DNA of 64,000 nt from NCBI RefSeq assembly GCF_009901565.1, contig NZ_WXEW01000003.1:249312-313311 (forward strand), read 5' to 3'. How positions within the stretch are numbered: the stretch's first letter is position 1; the number at the start of each line of letters is the position of its first letter. Under the pieces are notes generated by a model. It was not told the DNA's origin, searched no databases, and saw only the letters and a list, made by a program, of their open reading frames with translations. The translations under genes and the position numbers were made by a program. This DNA comes from Herbidospora solisilvae. GTDB taxonomy: Bacteria; Actinomycetota; Actinomycetes; Streptosporangiales; Streptosporangiaceae. Positions 1 to 10,569 of the stretch are shown piece by piece.

Positions 1-49
1 TCCGATCCGTGAGCTCTGTGTCGAGCGTCATTTGACGCCGAGGTGAAGG

Positions 50-3000
50 GTGTGCAGGGTGTTTGGACTGGTCCGACGTGGCGTGTTGGTGACCGTTGTC
101 ATCTCTCTGGGTATGAGTTTGCTGGGAGGGATACCCGGATCGACGACTGCGTTGCCCTTATGGGCAGGCATTGCGGATGCGGCCACCACGGATCTGCCAG
201 ACGGTGTCGCTCCGACGCAGTTACCGGGGATCCCACCAAGCCAGGATCATCTCGTCGAGAGCGCCGACACCACACGCGGAGGGGTGGCGCTCTTGGCGGC
301 GGGTGCTGGTTCGCGCCCTGCAGATTCTCTGCCGATCGAGACGAGGCATGAGCCCACGGAAGTGCCGGCGACGGGTGGGTTGCTGGAGCCTCCGCCATCA
401 CCCGAAGAGCTGGAAAGTGCCTTGGAGCGCTCTAGCCCTGATGTGGACCGGCCGAGCGCGGTGGCCGAGGCGCGCCGGACTGGCGAGCGTGTGCTGATCG
501 ATTCGGCGACTACGGAATCGTCGCTCACGTACGCGAACGCGGACGGCACCTTCACCACCGAGATGACCACCGGAATCGACCGTGTCGAGCGAGAGGGTGA
601 CTGGGTCCCCGTTGACACCTCTCTGGTCCCAGGTGATGGAGTGCTGCGCGCTAAGGCGAACAAAGCAGACGTGGAGTTCTCGGCCGGCGGAGATGAGGCA
701 CCCCTTGCTCGCATGAGCTTGGAGGGCGGCGAGTCGGTTGACTTTATCTGGCCGAACTCACTTCCGAAGCCTGTCATCAAGGGCAACAAGGCTACCTACG
801 TCAATGCGGCGGGTGAGAACGCTGACCTGGTCGTAACCATGCTCCCGGGAGGGTTCACTCAGGATGTCGTCCTGCGTGAACGGCCGGAGGGGCCGGTTAA
901 GGTCAGTATCGACGTGGAGAGTGATGGCCTCACCCTGTCTGAGAATGCCGATCAGAGTTTCAATGTGACGTCTGGAACCGGCCGGGTCATAGCTCGGGTG
1001 CCGAAGCCGTTCATGTACGAGGCCTCCGGCGATGGCGGCGAGGTGGCGGAAATCGACACCACGATCCTGAACGCGGGCGACCGGCAAACCTTGGTCCTTG
1101 AGCCAGATCCGGAATTCCTGGCCGACCCGGATACGGACTATCCGGTCACTGTGGACCCTACGGTCATGCGGTGGGCGAGTCTGGACACGTATGTCTTCAA
1201 CAACCGCGCTAACACCGAACATGATGGGGAGAACCAGCTAGAGGTCGGTGAATCATCGAGCGGTGGATGGGCGTACCGCTCATTCCTGGAGTTCGATCTG
1301 CCCAACCTCTGGGATGCCACCGTGACGGCAGCGACGCTCTCCGTCCGACACCAGCTTCCCCCCTGCTCCACCATGACCGCCAAGCGCCTGACCCAGTGGT
1401 TCTATTTCGACACCACGTGGAATGACCAGCCGGCGGCGACCAATACCGGGGCGGCCACCAGCTCGAATTCCGCCTGTCCCGAATCGCGGTTCAACGTGGC
1501 CGCCATCGTGCAGGCATGGGCCAACGGGTCCACCAATTACGGTTTCCAGCTCAGCAAGACCTCAGCCTCCGCTGTTCAGACGCTGTATTCAGAAGAGAGC
1601 GGTATCGAGCCGGAGCTGTCGATCACCTACTCCTTTGGTTCAGCGCCAGCGGTGCCCACGCCGAACGTCTCACCAAGCCTCACGGCTGAGGACGGAAGCA
1701 CCATCACATCGTTGACCCCCGCGATTTCCGCTGTGCTGAGTGACCCTGACGGTGGAACCTTGTCGGCGGACTTCGAGGTACGAGTCGGCACGACAACCGT
1801 GTGGACGGCCTCTGCCACCGGCGTCTCCTCCGGTGGAACCGCGTCCGTCGGTGTCCCCTCCGGCACTCTGACGGACGGGCAGTTGATGGAATACCGCGTC
1901 CGGGCTTCCGACGGCAGCAACACCTCGTCGTGGTCGAACTGGATACCGGCCAGGGTCACCTCGGTGCCGCTGGTGTCGCTGCCATTCGAGATGTTCAGCC
2001 CAGTGGACAACAGTCAGGCCGGCACACTGACCCCGGCACTGTCCGCACATGCGAAGGCCCCGGCCGAGGCGTCCACGTCGTACTGGTACCAGATCTGCGA
2101 GGGCGCACCCGGGGACTGGGACTGGTGCGAAGCCTCCACGTGGGTGAAGGGTGCCTGGACGGTTCCGGCGAACAAACTGAAATGGGGCCGCACCTACTGG
2201 TGGCACGTACAGGCGGCGACCAGTGTGACCACCGCGACCTCGTCGTGGCGGACCTTCACCACGACGCCGGTTCAGGCTTCCATCAACAATCTGTTGGCCA
2301 AGGGTACTGACGGTCGCGAGTTCAACGTTGTCACCGGCAACTACACGCACACCGCGACCGACCTCAGCGTTGCTACCGCCGGACCGCCGTTGTCGGTGAC
2401 GCGGACCTACAACAGCCTCGACCCGAGGACCGACGGGGCGTTCGGCGCAGGCTGGACGACCCGGTGGGACACCCGGCTGGAGAATGAACCGGCGACCAAG
2501 ACGGTGCTCATCACCTACCCCGATGGCAAGCAATGGCGGTTCGCCGCCAAGGGCGACGGAACCTACGCGTCCCCGTCGGGGATGCACGCCACCCTGGCGA
2601 CCCAAACCGGCGGCGGGTGGCGGCTCATGGACAAATCTTCGACCTCGTACTGGTTCGATGCGTCAGGGCGGCTCACCCAGGTAGTCGACAACCGCGGGCG
2701 GACCCAGACGTTGACGTATACCGCCGGAAAGTTGACCCAGGCGACGAGCACCGGCGGTCGTACTCTTTCCTTCACGTGGACCGGATCTCACGTCACCAGC
2801 GTCTCCACCGCCTCCATCGGAGGTACGCCACTGACCTGGACCTACGTCTACCAGGGCGACCACCTCACCAAAGCCTGCCCGCCCTCGTCGGGTGGTGCAT
2901 GCATTGAGTACGAGTACGCCAGCGACTGGCGTTACCGCAGCTCCGTCTGGGACTCCTCCCCGGTCGGCTACTGGCGGCTGAACAACACCACCGCCGCGCT

Positions 3001-6000
3001 GGGAACCTCCGTCGGCAACTTGGCCGCCGACGTCTCCGGGTTCGGTCACGGCAAGATCGCCGGCCAGACCGCCAACGTCACCGTCGGTGCCGCCTCGCCG
3101 CTGTCCGGTTCCGGCGACACCGCGATGACCTTCGCAGGCACCACCAACTCTGGCTATGTCTCACTCCCGGCTGGAGCGGTGAACGGCCGGGCCGGCGATG
3201 TGACGGTAGAAGCCTGGTTCAAGACCACCACCAAGGGCACCATCCTTGGCTACCAGAACTCCGCCGGAAACACCCCCTCGGTCTACACCCCCGCGATCTA
3301 CGTCGGCGCCGACGGGAAGCTTCGCGGCCAGTTCTGGACCGGAACTGCCAACCCGATCACCTCGGCGGGCACAGTCAACGACGGCAACTGGCATCACGTC
3401 GTCCTCTCGGGGGCGGACGCCACCCAGACCCTTTACCTCGACGGCCAGGTCGTCGGAACCAGGGCCGCCGCCATCACGCATCTGGGTCAGTGGGACGCGC
3501 GCATCGGATACGGCTTCGGCTCCTCCAGCTGGCCCTCAACGGTGTCGACCAGCGGTGCCTTCCCCTTCCAGGGGTCCATTGACGAGGTCGCCGTTTACGA
3601 CCGGCCCCTGCGTCTGGAGCAGATCCTCAACCACTATCGGGGCCGCACCGCCCAGGGGCAGCTGACGAAGGTCAGCCGGCGATCCGGCAAAGTCTGGGCG
3701 GAGAACACCTATGCGCCCGACGGTGGCCGCCTGCTGACGCACACCGATGCGCATGGCGGCGAATGGGAGCTCTCGGCCCCGGTCTACTCCGCCGGCACGG
3801 GTGGGCTGTCCCGGTCGACGATCACCGTCACCGATCCGCACAACGGCACCCTGAAGTACGTGTCGGATCCGTCGCGGAGCAACCGGCTGATCTCGTGGAC
3901 CGACCAGCTCAACAAGACCATCACGTACGAGTACGACACCGGGGGTTTTCTCACTAAGGTCACCGACCGCGGTGGCGATGTGACAGAGATGTTCAACAAC
4001 GCCCGCGGCAACACCATCGGACGCCGCTCCTGCAAGTCGCCTACCCAGTGTGCGACGGCCTACAACGACTACTTCGTCGACGTCGACCAGCCGTTCGATC
4101 CGCGCAATGACAAGATGCTGTGGGTGCGCGACGGCCGCTCGGCCGACGCTGAGGATGACACCTACCAGACGACCTGGGCCTACGGCGCCGATGGCGAGGT
4201 CACTTCGATCACCTCACCGGCAACTCTGGACTTCCCCACCGGCAGATCGATCGTCTACACGTACACGACAGGAACGGAGCCGGCTGAAGGCGGAGGTCTG
4301 ACCCCGGAAGGCCTGGCGAAGTCGGCCACCCAACCCGGGGGAGTGACGACCTCGTACACCTACACCTCGGCCGGTGACGTCGCGTCGGAAACCGGCCCAA
4401 CCGGTGTCGTCACCACCTACACCTACGACGCGATCGGCCGCGTCACATCGGTGAAGGTCACCTCTGACGCCCACCCGGCCGGAGTCACCACCACCTACGG
4501 TTACGACGCGCGAGGTCATTTGAACCGGGTGACCGGACCGCCGATCACCAATCAGATCACGATGGTGACCCACCAGGCGGAGGCCCGCGCCACCTACGAC
4601 GTCGACGGCAACAAGCTGACCGCCTCGGCCGTCGACCTCTTGGGCGGTGATGCGACCAGCACCTCCACCTACACCTACGACGACTACAACCGCCTGGAGA
4701 CTGTCACTGGCCCCGAAGGCGGGACGGCCGAGTACGCCTACGACCACACCGGCGCGCTCGTCTCGTCCACCGACCCCGTCGGGACGACCTACCACTACAC
4801 GTACACCGCGCGTGGTGAGGAAGCGACCACGATCCTCAAGCAGTGGCGCGGTAACCCGCTCTCGCCCTCCGCTCCCGTTGACATCGTCCTCAACTCCTAC
4901 GCCTATGAGCCCGGCGGACGTCTTGCCTCATCCACCACTTCGATGGGCCGCAAGCTGCGTTATACGTACTACGACGATGGTTCCCTTGCCGAGGAGATCG
5001 CCGACGACGCCCGTCTCAACGGCTCGACCACCGGCCGGGACGTCGTGCTCAGCGCCTACGACTACGACGCCGCGGGCAATGTCACGGGCATCACCTACGG
5101 CGGGGGCAAGAGCCGCTACGAATATCTGTACGACGCCGCCGACCGGCTCATCAGCACCACCACCGACCCGGGCGGCCTGGACCGCAAGCTGACCTACACC
5201 TACGACGAAGCTGACAACGTCACCCAGATCGTCCGTACCGGCGCTGTCGCAGGGTCCGAAGGACCCTCTGCCCTCGCGGCAGACACCTTCAGCCGTACGG
5301 TTTCCAGCGGACTGGGCTCTGCCGACGACGGGGGCGCGTACAGCACGGTGGGTATGGCGGCCAGTTATGCGGTCGATGGCAACGCCGCCAAACTCACGAT
5401 GCCGGCGACCGGCGCCAATCGGCGCGCGTATCTGTCATCCACCTCGTCCAGCAGCTCCGACGTGAAATTGACCTTCGCGGCAGACAAGGCCGCGACAGGA
5501 AACGGGATCATCATCTGGGGGATCGGCAGAAGCGTCACCGGACAGGGCGATTACCGCGCACGCGCCAGACTGCTGGCCAACGGAACAGTGGCTCTGAGCG
5601 TTTCACGGGTGGACAGCGCGCAAGCGGAAACGCTCCTCGACAGTGAAGCGACCGTTGCGGGGCTGACGCACGCGGCCGGGTCCGCCTTCAACCTCCGAGT
5701 TAGAACGACTGGAACCACCCCCACGACGATCGAGGCCAAGATCTGGTCATCGTCAGAGGCGGAACCGGCCGGTTGGCACGCAACCGCAACCGATTCAACG
5801 GCCGCACTGCAGAATTCGGGAAGCGTCGGTTTCGGCTCATTCCTCTCCGGTACAGCGACCAACGCGCCAGTAGTGGTGACCGTGGACAACTTCACGGCCA
5901 GTAACGGAGTGATTGAGAGCGGCGGCCCATCCCGCACCGAGACCGTCTCCTTCGACTACGACTCCGCCAGCCGCATGATCGCTGAGACCGTGGAAAACGG

Positions 6001-9000
6001 CGCCGACGATCTGGTGACGACCTTCACCTACGACGACCGGAGCTTACTGACCCAGATGACCACGCCGCGCGGCAACGCGGCCGGCGCGGACCCCGACGAC
6101 TTCAGCTACCTGGCCTATTACGACGCGGCTGGCCAGACCACCCGAATCGAGGCGCCGCCGGTGGCCGTCGAGGAGAACGGCGGCAGCCCAACCACGGCCA
6201 GGCCCACGGTTCGATTCGGATACAACACCCAGGGTCGGCAGACCCATACGATCGACCCCGAGGGCCGACTCGCCTCCTTGGCCTTCGACCGTTCGGGTCG
6301 GCTCACGACCGCCACCGCACCTTCATACACACCGCCCGGCGGCACCCCACTCCTGCCGCAGACCCATTTCGCGTACGACGCCTTCGGCCGCAACACCGCC
6401 ATCACCGACGCCCGTGGCAACACCACGACGATGACCTACGACGGGCTCGGCCGAGTGGTCCGCGTGACCGACCCTCCGGCCACGACCGGAGCAACTCCCG
6501 GCACGTGGAACTACACCTACACCATCGAAGGCGACATGCTGTCGGCCACCGACCCGACCGGCGCCCGATCGGAGGCTACCTACGACGACCTCGGGCGACA
6601 GATCACCTCAACGATCATCGAGCGCAAGCCCACTACGGCGGCACTGACCACCCGCGCTACTTACGACGACGACGGCAACATGCTCACCATGGAGCGCCCC
6701 GGAGGTGACACAAGCGAGGTAGAGGTCAACGCGGCCGGTCAGGTAACCGAAATGACCGACGCCCTGGGCGAGACCTCCACCATCGGCTATGACATCGCCG
6801 GTCGCAGGGTCCGGGTGACCGATCCACTCGGCCGCTACAGCACCATCGACTACGACCTCGCGGGACGTCCGATCACCGTCACCGAGTTCGACGCCGACGA
6901 CGACGAGCTCCGAACCACCGGCATGGGATACGACGCCAACAACAACGCGGTCTCCTTCACCGACGCGGAGAACCACACCAGCACCGCACAGGTGGATGCG
7001 CTAGGCCGCCTCACCTCTCTCACTGAACCGGTCAGCGCCAGCGAATCGATCACGACGTCGTTCGGCTACGACGCGGCCGGACGACAGACCCGCTACACCG
7101 ATGGGCGGGGCAACCCGACGATCACCACGTATAACACCCTGAGCCTGGTAGAGAAGGTCATCGAACCCTCCACCGCTCAGCATCCGGCTCTGTCGGACCG
7201 CACCTGGACGACGAGCTACGACGTCGGCGGTCTCCCCGTCACTCACATCAAGCCTGGTGGAGTCCGCCTGGACCGGGTCTTCGACAACCTGGGCCGACTG
7301 ACTCAGCAGACCGGAACGGGCGCTGAGGTCGCAACCGCGACCAAGACATTCGGCTACGACTTGGCAGGCCGTACCACCCAGGCCGGTGAGCTCACCTTCA
7401 CCCTGAACGACCGCAGCCAGTTGCTCGGCACCGCCAAGAGCGGCATCGCCCAATCGAGCTTCGCCTACGACGCCAACGGCCGCTTAGCCCAGCGAGTCGA
7501 CGCCGCAGGCACTTCCACCTTCTCGTGGGACGACGACGACCGGCTGACCTCGGTCCAGGATCCGCTGACCGGCTCGACGGTCGGCTACTCCTACGACGAC
7601 GCCGACCGCCTCACCTCCATGACCTACGGCTCGGGCGGCCCCGTCCGCACATACGGCTACGACGACCTGGACCGTCTCACATCCGACACCCTGGTCAGCG
7701 GTGGGAGCACCCTGGCATCGATCACCTACGGATACGACGCCGAGGACCGTCTTACCAGCAAGACCACCACCGGCACCGCGGGTGCCGGCACGAACAACTA
7801 CACCTATGACTTCTCCGGCCGTCTGACCTCATGGACGGCGCCCGGCGGCGCGGTGACTCCCTATGAGTGGGACGCCTCAGGCAATCGGACCAAGGCCGGG
7901 AACGAGACCTTCACCTACGACGAACGTAACCGCCTGACCGGCAGCGTGTCCGGCACGGACACCAACACCTACACCTACACCGCGCGCGGCACCCTCGACA
8001 CCGAGACCAAGAACAGCCTGACGCGCAACTACTCCTTCGACGCCTACGACCGCCTGGTCACCGACGGCCAGGTCAACTACACCTACGACTCCCTCGACCG
8101 GATGGCCACCCGCACCAGCGGCAGTGCCACCACCAGCTTCATCTACGCCGACACTGGCAATGATCTCGCCGCCGTCGCGGACGGAACCGGAGCCATCCAG
8201 GAGAAGTACGCCCGGGGAGCCTTCGGCGAGACGTTGTCCAGCAAGACGGGCACTGCCGCGGCGCAGTTCCTCATGGCCGACCGGCACGGCGACATCGTGG
8301 CTGGCTTCAGCGCCGGAGCAAGCTCACTGAACTTCTCGGTCGCTTACGACCCGTTCGGCAAGGTCACCTCGTCCTCAGGGACCCGCCCGCAGCTCGGCTA
8401 TCAGGGCGAATGGACCGACGCCGAAACCGGCAAGGTCAACATGCACGCCCGCTGGTACCAGCCGGGTACCGGCAGCTTCATCAGCCGCGACACCTGGACC
8501 CTCGTCCCTATCCCATCGGCCAACGGCAACAGGTACGAATACGGACTCGGCGATCCCATGGGGCACGCCGATCCCACCGGCCATACGGACTGCGCATACC
8601 AGGTGGTGAATGGCAAGTATGTATGCGTCCCTGTGAGCACTACGCCCAGCCCGAAGCCGGGGTCGGAGTCGGATCCGTTGCCTTGCTTGCACGTGCCTAC
8701 TTGCGAACAGAAGAAGAAGGCCAAGGCAGAGCAGGAACGACAGAAGAAGATTGATGAGGCCAATAAAGCAGACGAAGCGAAGGGAAATAATCGCAAGAAT
8801 CATTGCAATGCGGATCGCGGGGACGGGGACGGGAAATGTAATAAAAAGTCGAATAAACCACCCAAGCCGGAGTCTAAGCCTAGACCGAAGCCTAAGCCGT
8901 CTGGCGGCGGCGGAAACGAGCATTCCTCCAGTAGTTCGAGTAGCGGAAATCAAGGGAAGACCAAACCCAAAAATTCGCAATCTCGGCCAAAGGAGCCCAA

Positions 9001-9952
9001 ACGAGCTCCAACCCACGTCACGGAAAATTGCGACGAATGCAAAGTTTCCGGATCTGGGCCCGGGCGCTCATACATTCCCTGTCCGACCGACCAGCTTTAC
9101 GTGATGAGTGACTGCGACGGCGTTGAAATAGGCGTCGTCAACCCCGCTCAGAGCGGCGGAGGTGGGCGGGGCCTGCCCACGCTTGTCGGAGTCGATGAAG
9201 GAGAGGAAGAGGGCGGGAGACGCCAGGTCCTCTGCCCGGACGGACATACCCGGGCCGACAGCCTCGTGGAGTGCCCGAACGATGGAGGCACCAACGAACC
9301 TGAACCACCTACAGGTGAGGTTGAGCAATGTAACGCCGGCCATGGCCTCTACTGCGAGCCCCCCTGCTACGGGATCGAAGACGCCTGCGGCGGCTGGGAT
9401 CCGATTCCTGACGGCCCCTGTGGCCCCAGCTGGCAAGGGTGCGGCTACACCATCCCCGACTGGGATGAGTGCGACCTGATCTTAGATGGCTGCGGAGAGG
9501 TGCCGATCCTCGATGGCGAAGTCATCGATGGCCCCGGCTCCTGGGATCCATGCCCATCCACCTTGGTCTCGACCTGCCCGGGCGCACACATTGACTATAA
9601 TTCTGATGACGAACCCGAGCCTTGCTGGGATTGTGAAGTCGTTGTCGATGGGAAGAAATATCCTGAATCGGCACAGCATATAGAAGATGCCCAGAACGCC
9701 GGCCACCCCGATATCCTTACAATCAACCGACCTGGAGCGACGAAAAATAGAAGAGAAGCAATGAGGGGAAATCCTCCGGTTCGCGGAAAGCAGCGCGACG
9801 AGTATCCTCTGGCTATGTTTGAGGAAGGTGGCGCCGGTGCAAGTGTCAGAGCGATCGACCCCGGCGACAACGGTGGGGCCGGTTCAACAATAGGTAATAT
9901 TCTGCGCCCCTATCCAGATGGAACAAAAGTGCATATCAAGGTGAAATGGTGA
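50..9952 (+). CDS. Secreted RHS/YD-repeat polymorphic toxin with C-terminal NucA/NucB-type DNase
   Basis: A 3300-residue protein starting at a GTG, with an Arg-Arg then hydrophobic N-terminus typical of a signal peptide. Domains in order: a DNRLRE-type domain (about 370-530), Fn3-like segments, a DUF6531-like start of the RHS shell (about 750-815), a LamG-like domain (about 970-1195), many YD repeats (GYDxxGR-type) to about 2760 with a second beta-sandwich insertion at about 1740-1950, and the RHS-associated core (RWYQPGTGSFISRD, then GDPMGHADPTGH) at about 2765-2845. A Lys/Pro/Ser-rich linker and a Cys-rich segment (about 2990-3195) follow. The last ~95 residues contain YPESAQHI, RDEYPLAMFEEGG and IDPGDNGGAG, the signature pattern of NucA/NucB extracellular DNases. 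The RHS shell is known to encapsulate a C-terminal toxin; the DNase activity and competitor-killing role are inferred. The last codons overlap the next gene. Confidence 0.9.
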   Translation: MCRVFGLVRRGVLVTVVISLGMSLLGGIPGSTTALPLWAGIADAATTDLPDGVAPTQLPGIPPSQDHLVESADTTRGGVALLAAGAGSRPADSLPIETRHEPTEVPATGGLLEPPPSPEELESALERSSPDVDRPSAVAEARRTGERVLIDSATTESSLTYANADGTFTTEMTTGIDRVEREGDWVPVDTSLVPGDGVLRAKANKADVEFSAGGDEAPLARMSLEGGESVDFIWPNSLPKPVIKGNKATYVNAAGENADLVVTMLPGGFTQDVVLRERPEGPVKVSIDVESDGLTLSENADQSFNVTSGTGRVIARVPKPFMYEASGDGGEVAEIDTTILNAGDRQTLVLEPDPEFLADPDTDYPVTVDPTVMRWASLDTYVFNNRANTEHDGENQLEVGESSSGGWAYRSFLEFDLPNLWDATVTAATLSVRHQLPPCSTMTAKRLTQWFYFDTTWNDQPAATNTGAATSSNSACPESRFNVAAIVQAWANGSTNYGFQLSKTSASAVQTLYSEESGIEPELSITYSFGSAPAVPTPNVSPSLTAEDGSTITSLTPAISAVLSDPDGGTLSADFEVRVGTTTVWTASATGVSSGGTASVGVPSGTLTDGQLMEYRVRASDGSNTSSWSNWIPARVTSVPLVSLPFEMFSPVDNSQAGTLTPALSAHAKAPAEASTSYWYQICEGAPGDWDWCEASTWVKGAWTVPANKLKWGRTYWWHVQAATSVTTATSSWRTFTTTPVQASINNLLAKGTDGREFNVVTGNYTHTATDLSVATAGPPLSVTRTYNSLDPRTDGAFGAGWTTRWDTRLENEPATKTVLITYPDGKQWRFAAKGDGTYASPSGMHATLATQTGGGWRLMDKSSTSYWFDASGRLTQVVDNRGRTQTLTYTAGKLTQATSTGGRTLSFTWTGSHVTSVSTASIGGTPLTWTYVYQGDHLTKACPPSSGGACIEYEYASDWRYRSSVWDSSPVGYWRLNNTTAALGTSVGNLAADVSGFGHGKIAGQTANVTVGAASPLSGSGDTAMTFAGTTNSGYVSLPAGAVNGRAGDVTVEAWFKTTTKGTILGYQNSAGNTPSVYTPAIYVGADGKLRGQFWTGTANPITSAGTVNDGNWHHVVLSGADATQTLYLDGQVVGTRAAAITHLGQWDARIGYGFGSSSWPSTVSTSGAFPFQGSIDEVAVYDRPLRLEQILNHYRGRTAQGQLTKVSRRSGKVWAENTYAPDGGRLLTHTDAHGGEWELSAPVYSAGTGGLSRSTITVTDPHNGTLKYVSDPSRSNRLISWTDQLNKTITYEYDTGGFLTKVTDRGGDVTEMFNNARGNTIGRRSCKSPTQCATAYNDYFVDVDQPFDPRNDKMLWVRDGRSADAEDDTYQTTWAYGADGEVTSITSPATLDFPTGRSIVYTYTTGTEPAEGGGLTPEGLAKSATQPGGVTTSYTYTSAGDVASETGPTGVVTTYTYDAIGRVTSVKVTSDAHPAGVTTTYGYDARGHLNRVTGPPITNQITMVTHQAEARATYDVDGNKLTASAVDLLGGDATSTSTYTYDDYNRLETVTGPEGGTAEYAYDHTGALVSSTDPVGTTYHYTYTARGEEATTILKQWRGNPLSPSAPVDIVLNSYAYEPGGRLASSTTSMGRKLRYTYYDDGSLAEEIADDARLNGSTTGRDVVLSAYDYDAAGNVTGITYGGGKSRYEYLYDAADRLISTTTDPGGLDRKLTYTYDEADNVTQIVRTGAVAGSEGPSALAADTFSRTVSSGLGSADDGGAYSTVGMAASYAVDGNAAKLTMPATGANRRAYLSSTSSSSSDVKLTFAADKAATGNGIIIWGIGRSVTGQGDYRARARLLANGTVALSVSRVDSAQAETLLDSEATVAGLTHAAGSAFNLRVRTTGTTPTTIEAKIWSSSEAEPAGWHATATDSTAALQNSGSVGFGSFLSGTATNAPVVVTVDNFTASNGVIESGGPSRTETVSFDYDSASRMIAETVENGADDLVTTFTYDDRSLLTQMTTPRGNAAGADPDDFSYLAYYDAAGQTTRIEAPPVAVEENGGSPTTARPTVRFGYNTQGRQTHTIDPEGRLASLAFDRSGRLTTATAPSYTPPGGTPLLPQTHFAYDAFGRNTAITDARGNTTTMTYDGLGRVVRVTDPPATTGATPGTWNYTYTIEGDMLSATDPTGARSEATYDDLGRQITSTIIERKPTTAALTTRATYDDDGNMLTMERPGGDTSEVEVNAAGQVTEMTDALGETSTIGYDIAGRRVRVTDPLGRYSTIDYDLAGRPITVTEFDADDDELRTTGMGYDANNNAVSFTDAENHTSTAQVDALGRLTSLTEPVSASESITTSFGYDAAGRQTRYTDGRGNPTITTYNTLSLVEKVIEPSTAQHPALSDRTWTTSYDVGGLPVTHIKPGGVRLDRVFDNLGRLTQQTGTGAEVATATKTFGYDLAGRTTQAGELTFTLNDRSQLLGTAKSGIAQSSFAYDANGRLAQRVDAAGTSTFSWDDDDRLTSVQDPLTGSTVGYSYDDADRLTSMTYGSGGPVRTYGYDDLDRLTSDTLVSGGSTLASITYGYDAEDRLTSKTTTGTAGAGTNNYTYDFSGRLTSWTAPGGAVTPYEWDASGNRTKAGNETFTYDERNRLTGSVSGTDTNTYTYTARGTLDTETKNSLTRNYSFDAYDRLVTDGQVNYTYDSLDRMATRTSGSATTSFIYADTGNDLAAVADGTGAIQEKYARGAFGETLSSKTGTAAAQFLMADRHGDIVAGFSAGASSLNFSVAYDPFGKVTSSSGTRPQLGYQGEWTDAETGKVNMHARWYQPGTGSFISRDTWTLVPIPSANGNRYEYGLGDPMGHADPTGHTDCAYQVVNGKYVCVPVSTTPSPKPGSESDPLPCLHVPTCEQKKKAKAEQERQKKIDEANKADEAKGNNRKNHCNADRGDGDGKCNKKSNKPPKPESKPRPKPKPSGGGGNEHSSSSSSSGNQGKTKPKNSQSRPKEPKRAPTHVTENCDECKVSGSGPGRSYIPCPTDQLYVMSDCDGVEIGVVNPAQSGGGGRGLPTLVGVDEGEEEGGRRQVLCPDGHTRADSLVECPNDGGTNEPEPPTGEVEQCNAGHGLYCEPPCYGIEDACGGWDPIPDGPCGPSWQGCGYTIPDWDECDLILDGCGEVPILDGEVIDGPGSWDPCPSTLVSTCPGAHIDYNSDDEPEPCWDCEVVVDGKKYPESAQHIEDAQNAGHPDILTINRPGATKNRREAMRGNPPVRGKQRDEYPLAMFEEGGAGASVRAIDPGDNGGAGSTIGNILRPYPDGTKVHIKVKW

Positions 9953-10569
9953 TTGGTAGATCTGCTTCTCTGGAGCGTCTAATCAGCCTCGGGTCCAGCC
10001 CGCTGGGCCCCGCGTTGTCATCGCCGGACGAGGTGCCCGAACCCCTCTGGCCGCTTCTTTCACAAAAGAACGGATTCTATGCATTCGAATCCGCGTTGCA
10101 TATTTTCCCGTGGGGCACCGACGGCAAGGAGGGTGCGGCGTTCTGGAACGGTGACGATCTGTGGATAAAGGAATACGGAGAACCTGTTCGTGATCTAACT
10201 TTCTTCGCGGAAGATGCTTTCGGGTTCCAATTCGCTCTTGGGAAAAATGGTTTTTGGTCTTTCGATCCGGAGACCGCAGAACGCGAGCTTATCTGTCGTA
10301 ACATCGCAGAGTGGGCCTCGCTTATAATCGAGGATTTCGAGTTTCGAACCGGTTTTCCAGTGATGCATCAATGGCAGCAGGCGAATGGGCAACTGCCGGC
10401 TGGTCGCAGACTTGCTCCTGCCGTACCCTTTTTCCTGGGCGGCGAATTCGACGCCCGCGTGATGCGCATGAAGGATTCGGTGGAATTGCTAAGATTTCGG
10501 GCTGATATTTATCGCCAAGTCAAGGATCTCCCAGACGGCGCGCAGATCAAGTTGCGGATTGAGCCATAA
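9946..10569 (+). CDS. SMI1/KNR4 (SUKH)-like immunity protein of the RHS DNase
   Basis: A 207-residue cytosolic protein with no signal peptide. Its ATG lies inside the last codons of the toxin gene, a 7-nt overlap implying translational coupling. The sequence has the aromatic-rich alpha/beta pattern of actinobacterial SMI1/KNR4 proteins found behind RHS genes: NGFYAFESALHIFP near the N-terminus, FFAEDAFGFQFAL in the middle, GFWSFDPET, and a C-terminal FRADIYRQVKDLPDG. By position and family it should neutralise the NucA-type toxin domain; that partnership is inferred from gene order. Its base composition is clearly lower in GC than the RHS shell, like the toxin tip. Confidence 0.75.
   Translation: MVIGRSASLERLISLGSSPLGPALSSPDEVPEPLWPLLSQKNGFYAFESALHIFPWGTDGKEGAAFWNGDDLWIKEYGEPVRDLTFFAEDAFGFQFALGKNGFWSFDPETAERELICRNIAEWASLIIEDFEFRTGFPVMHQWQQANGQLPAGRRLAPAVPFFLGGEFDARVMRMKDSVELLRFRADIYRQVKDLPDGAQIKLRIEP

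Noticed and set aside
2400-8400. Tandem repeats in the RHS gene considered as a DNA repeat or CRISPR array
   Set aside because: The periodicity is at protein level (YD repeats), with variable spacing and degenerate DNA; no constant repeat with unique spacers.
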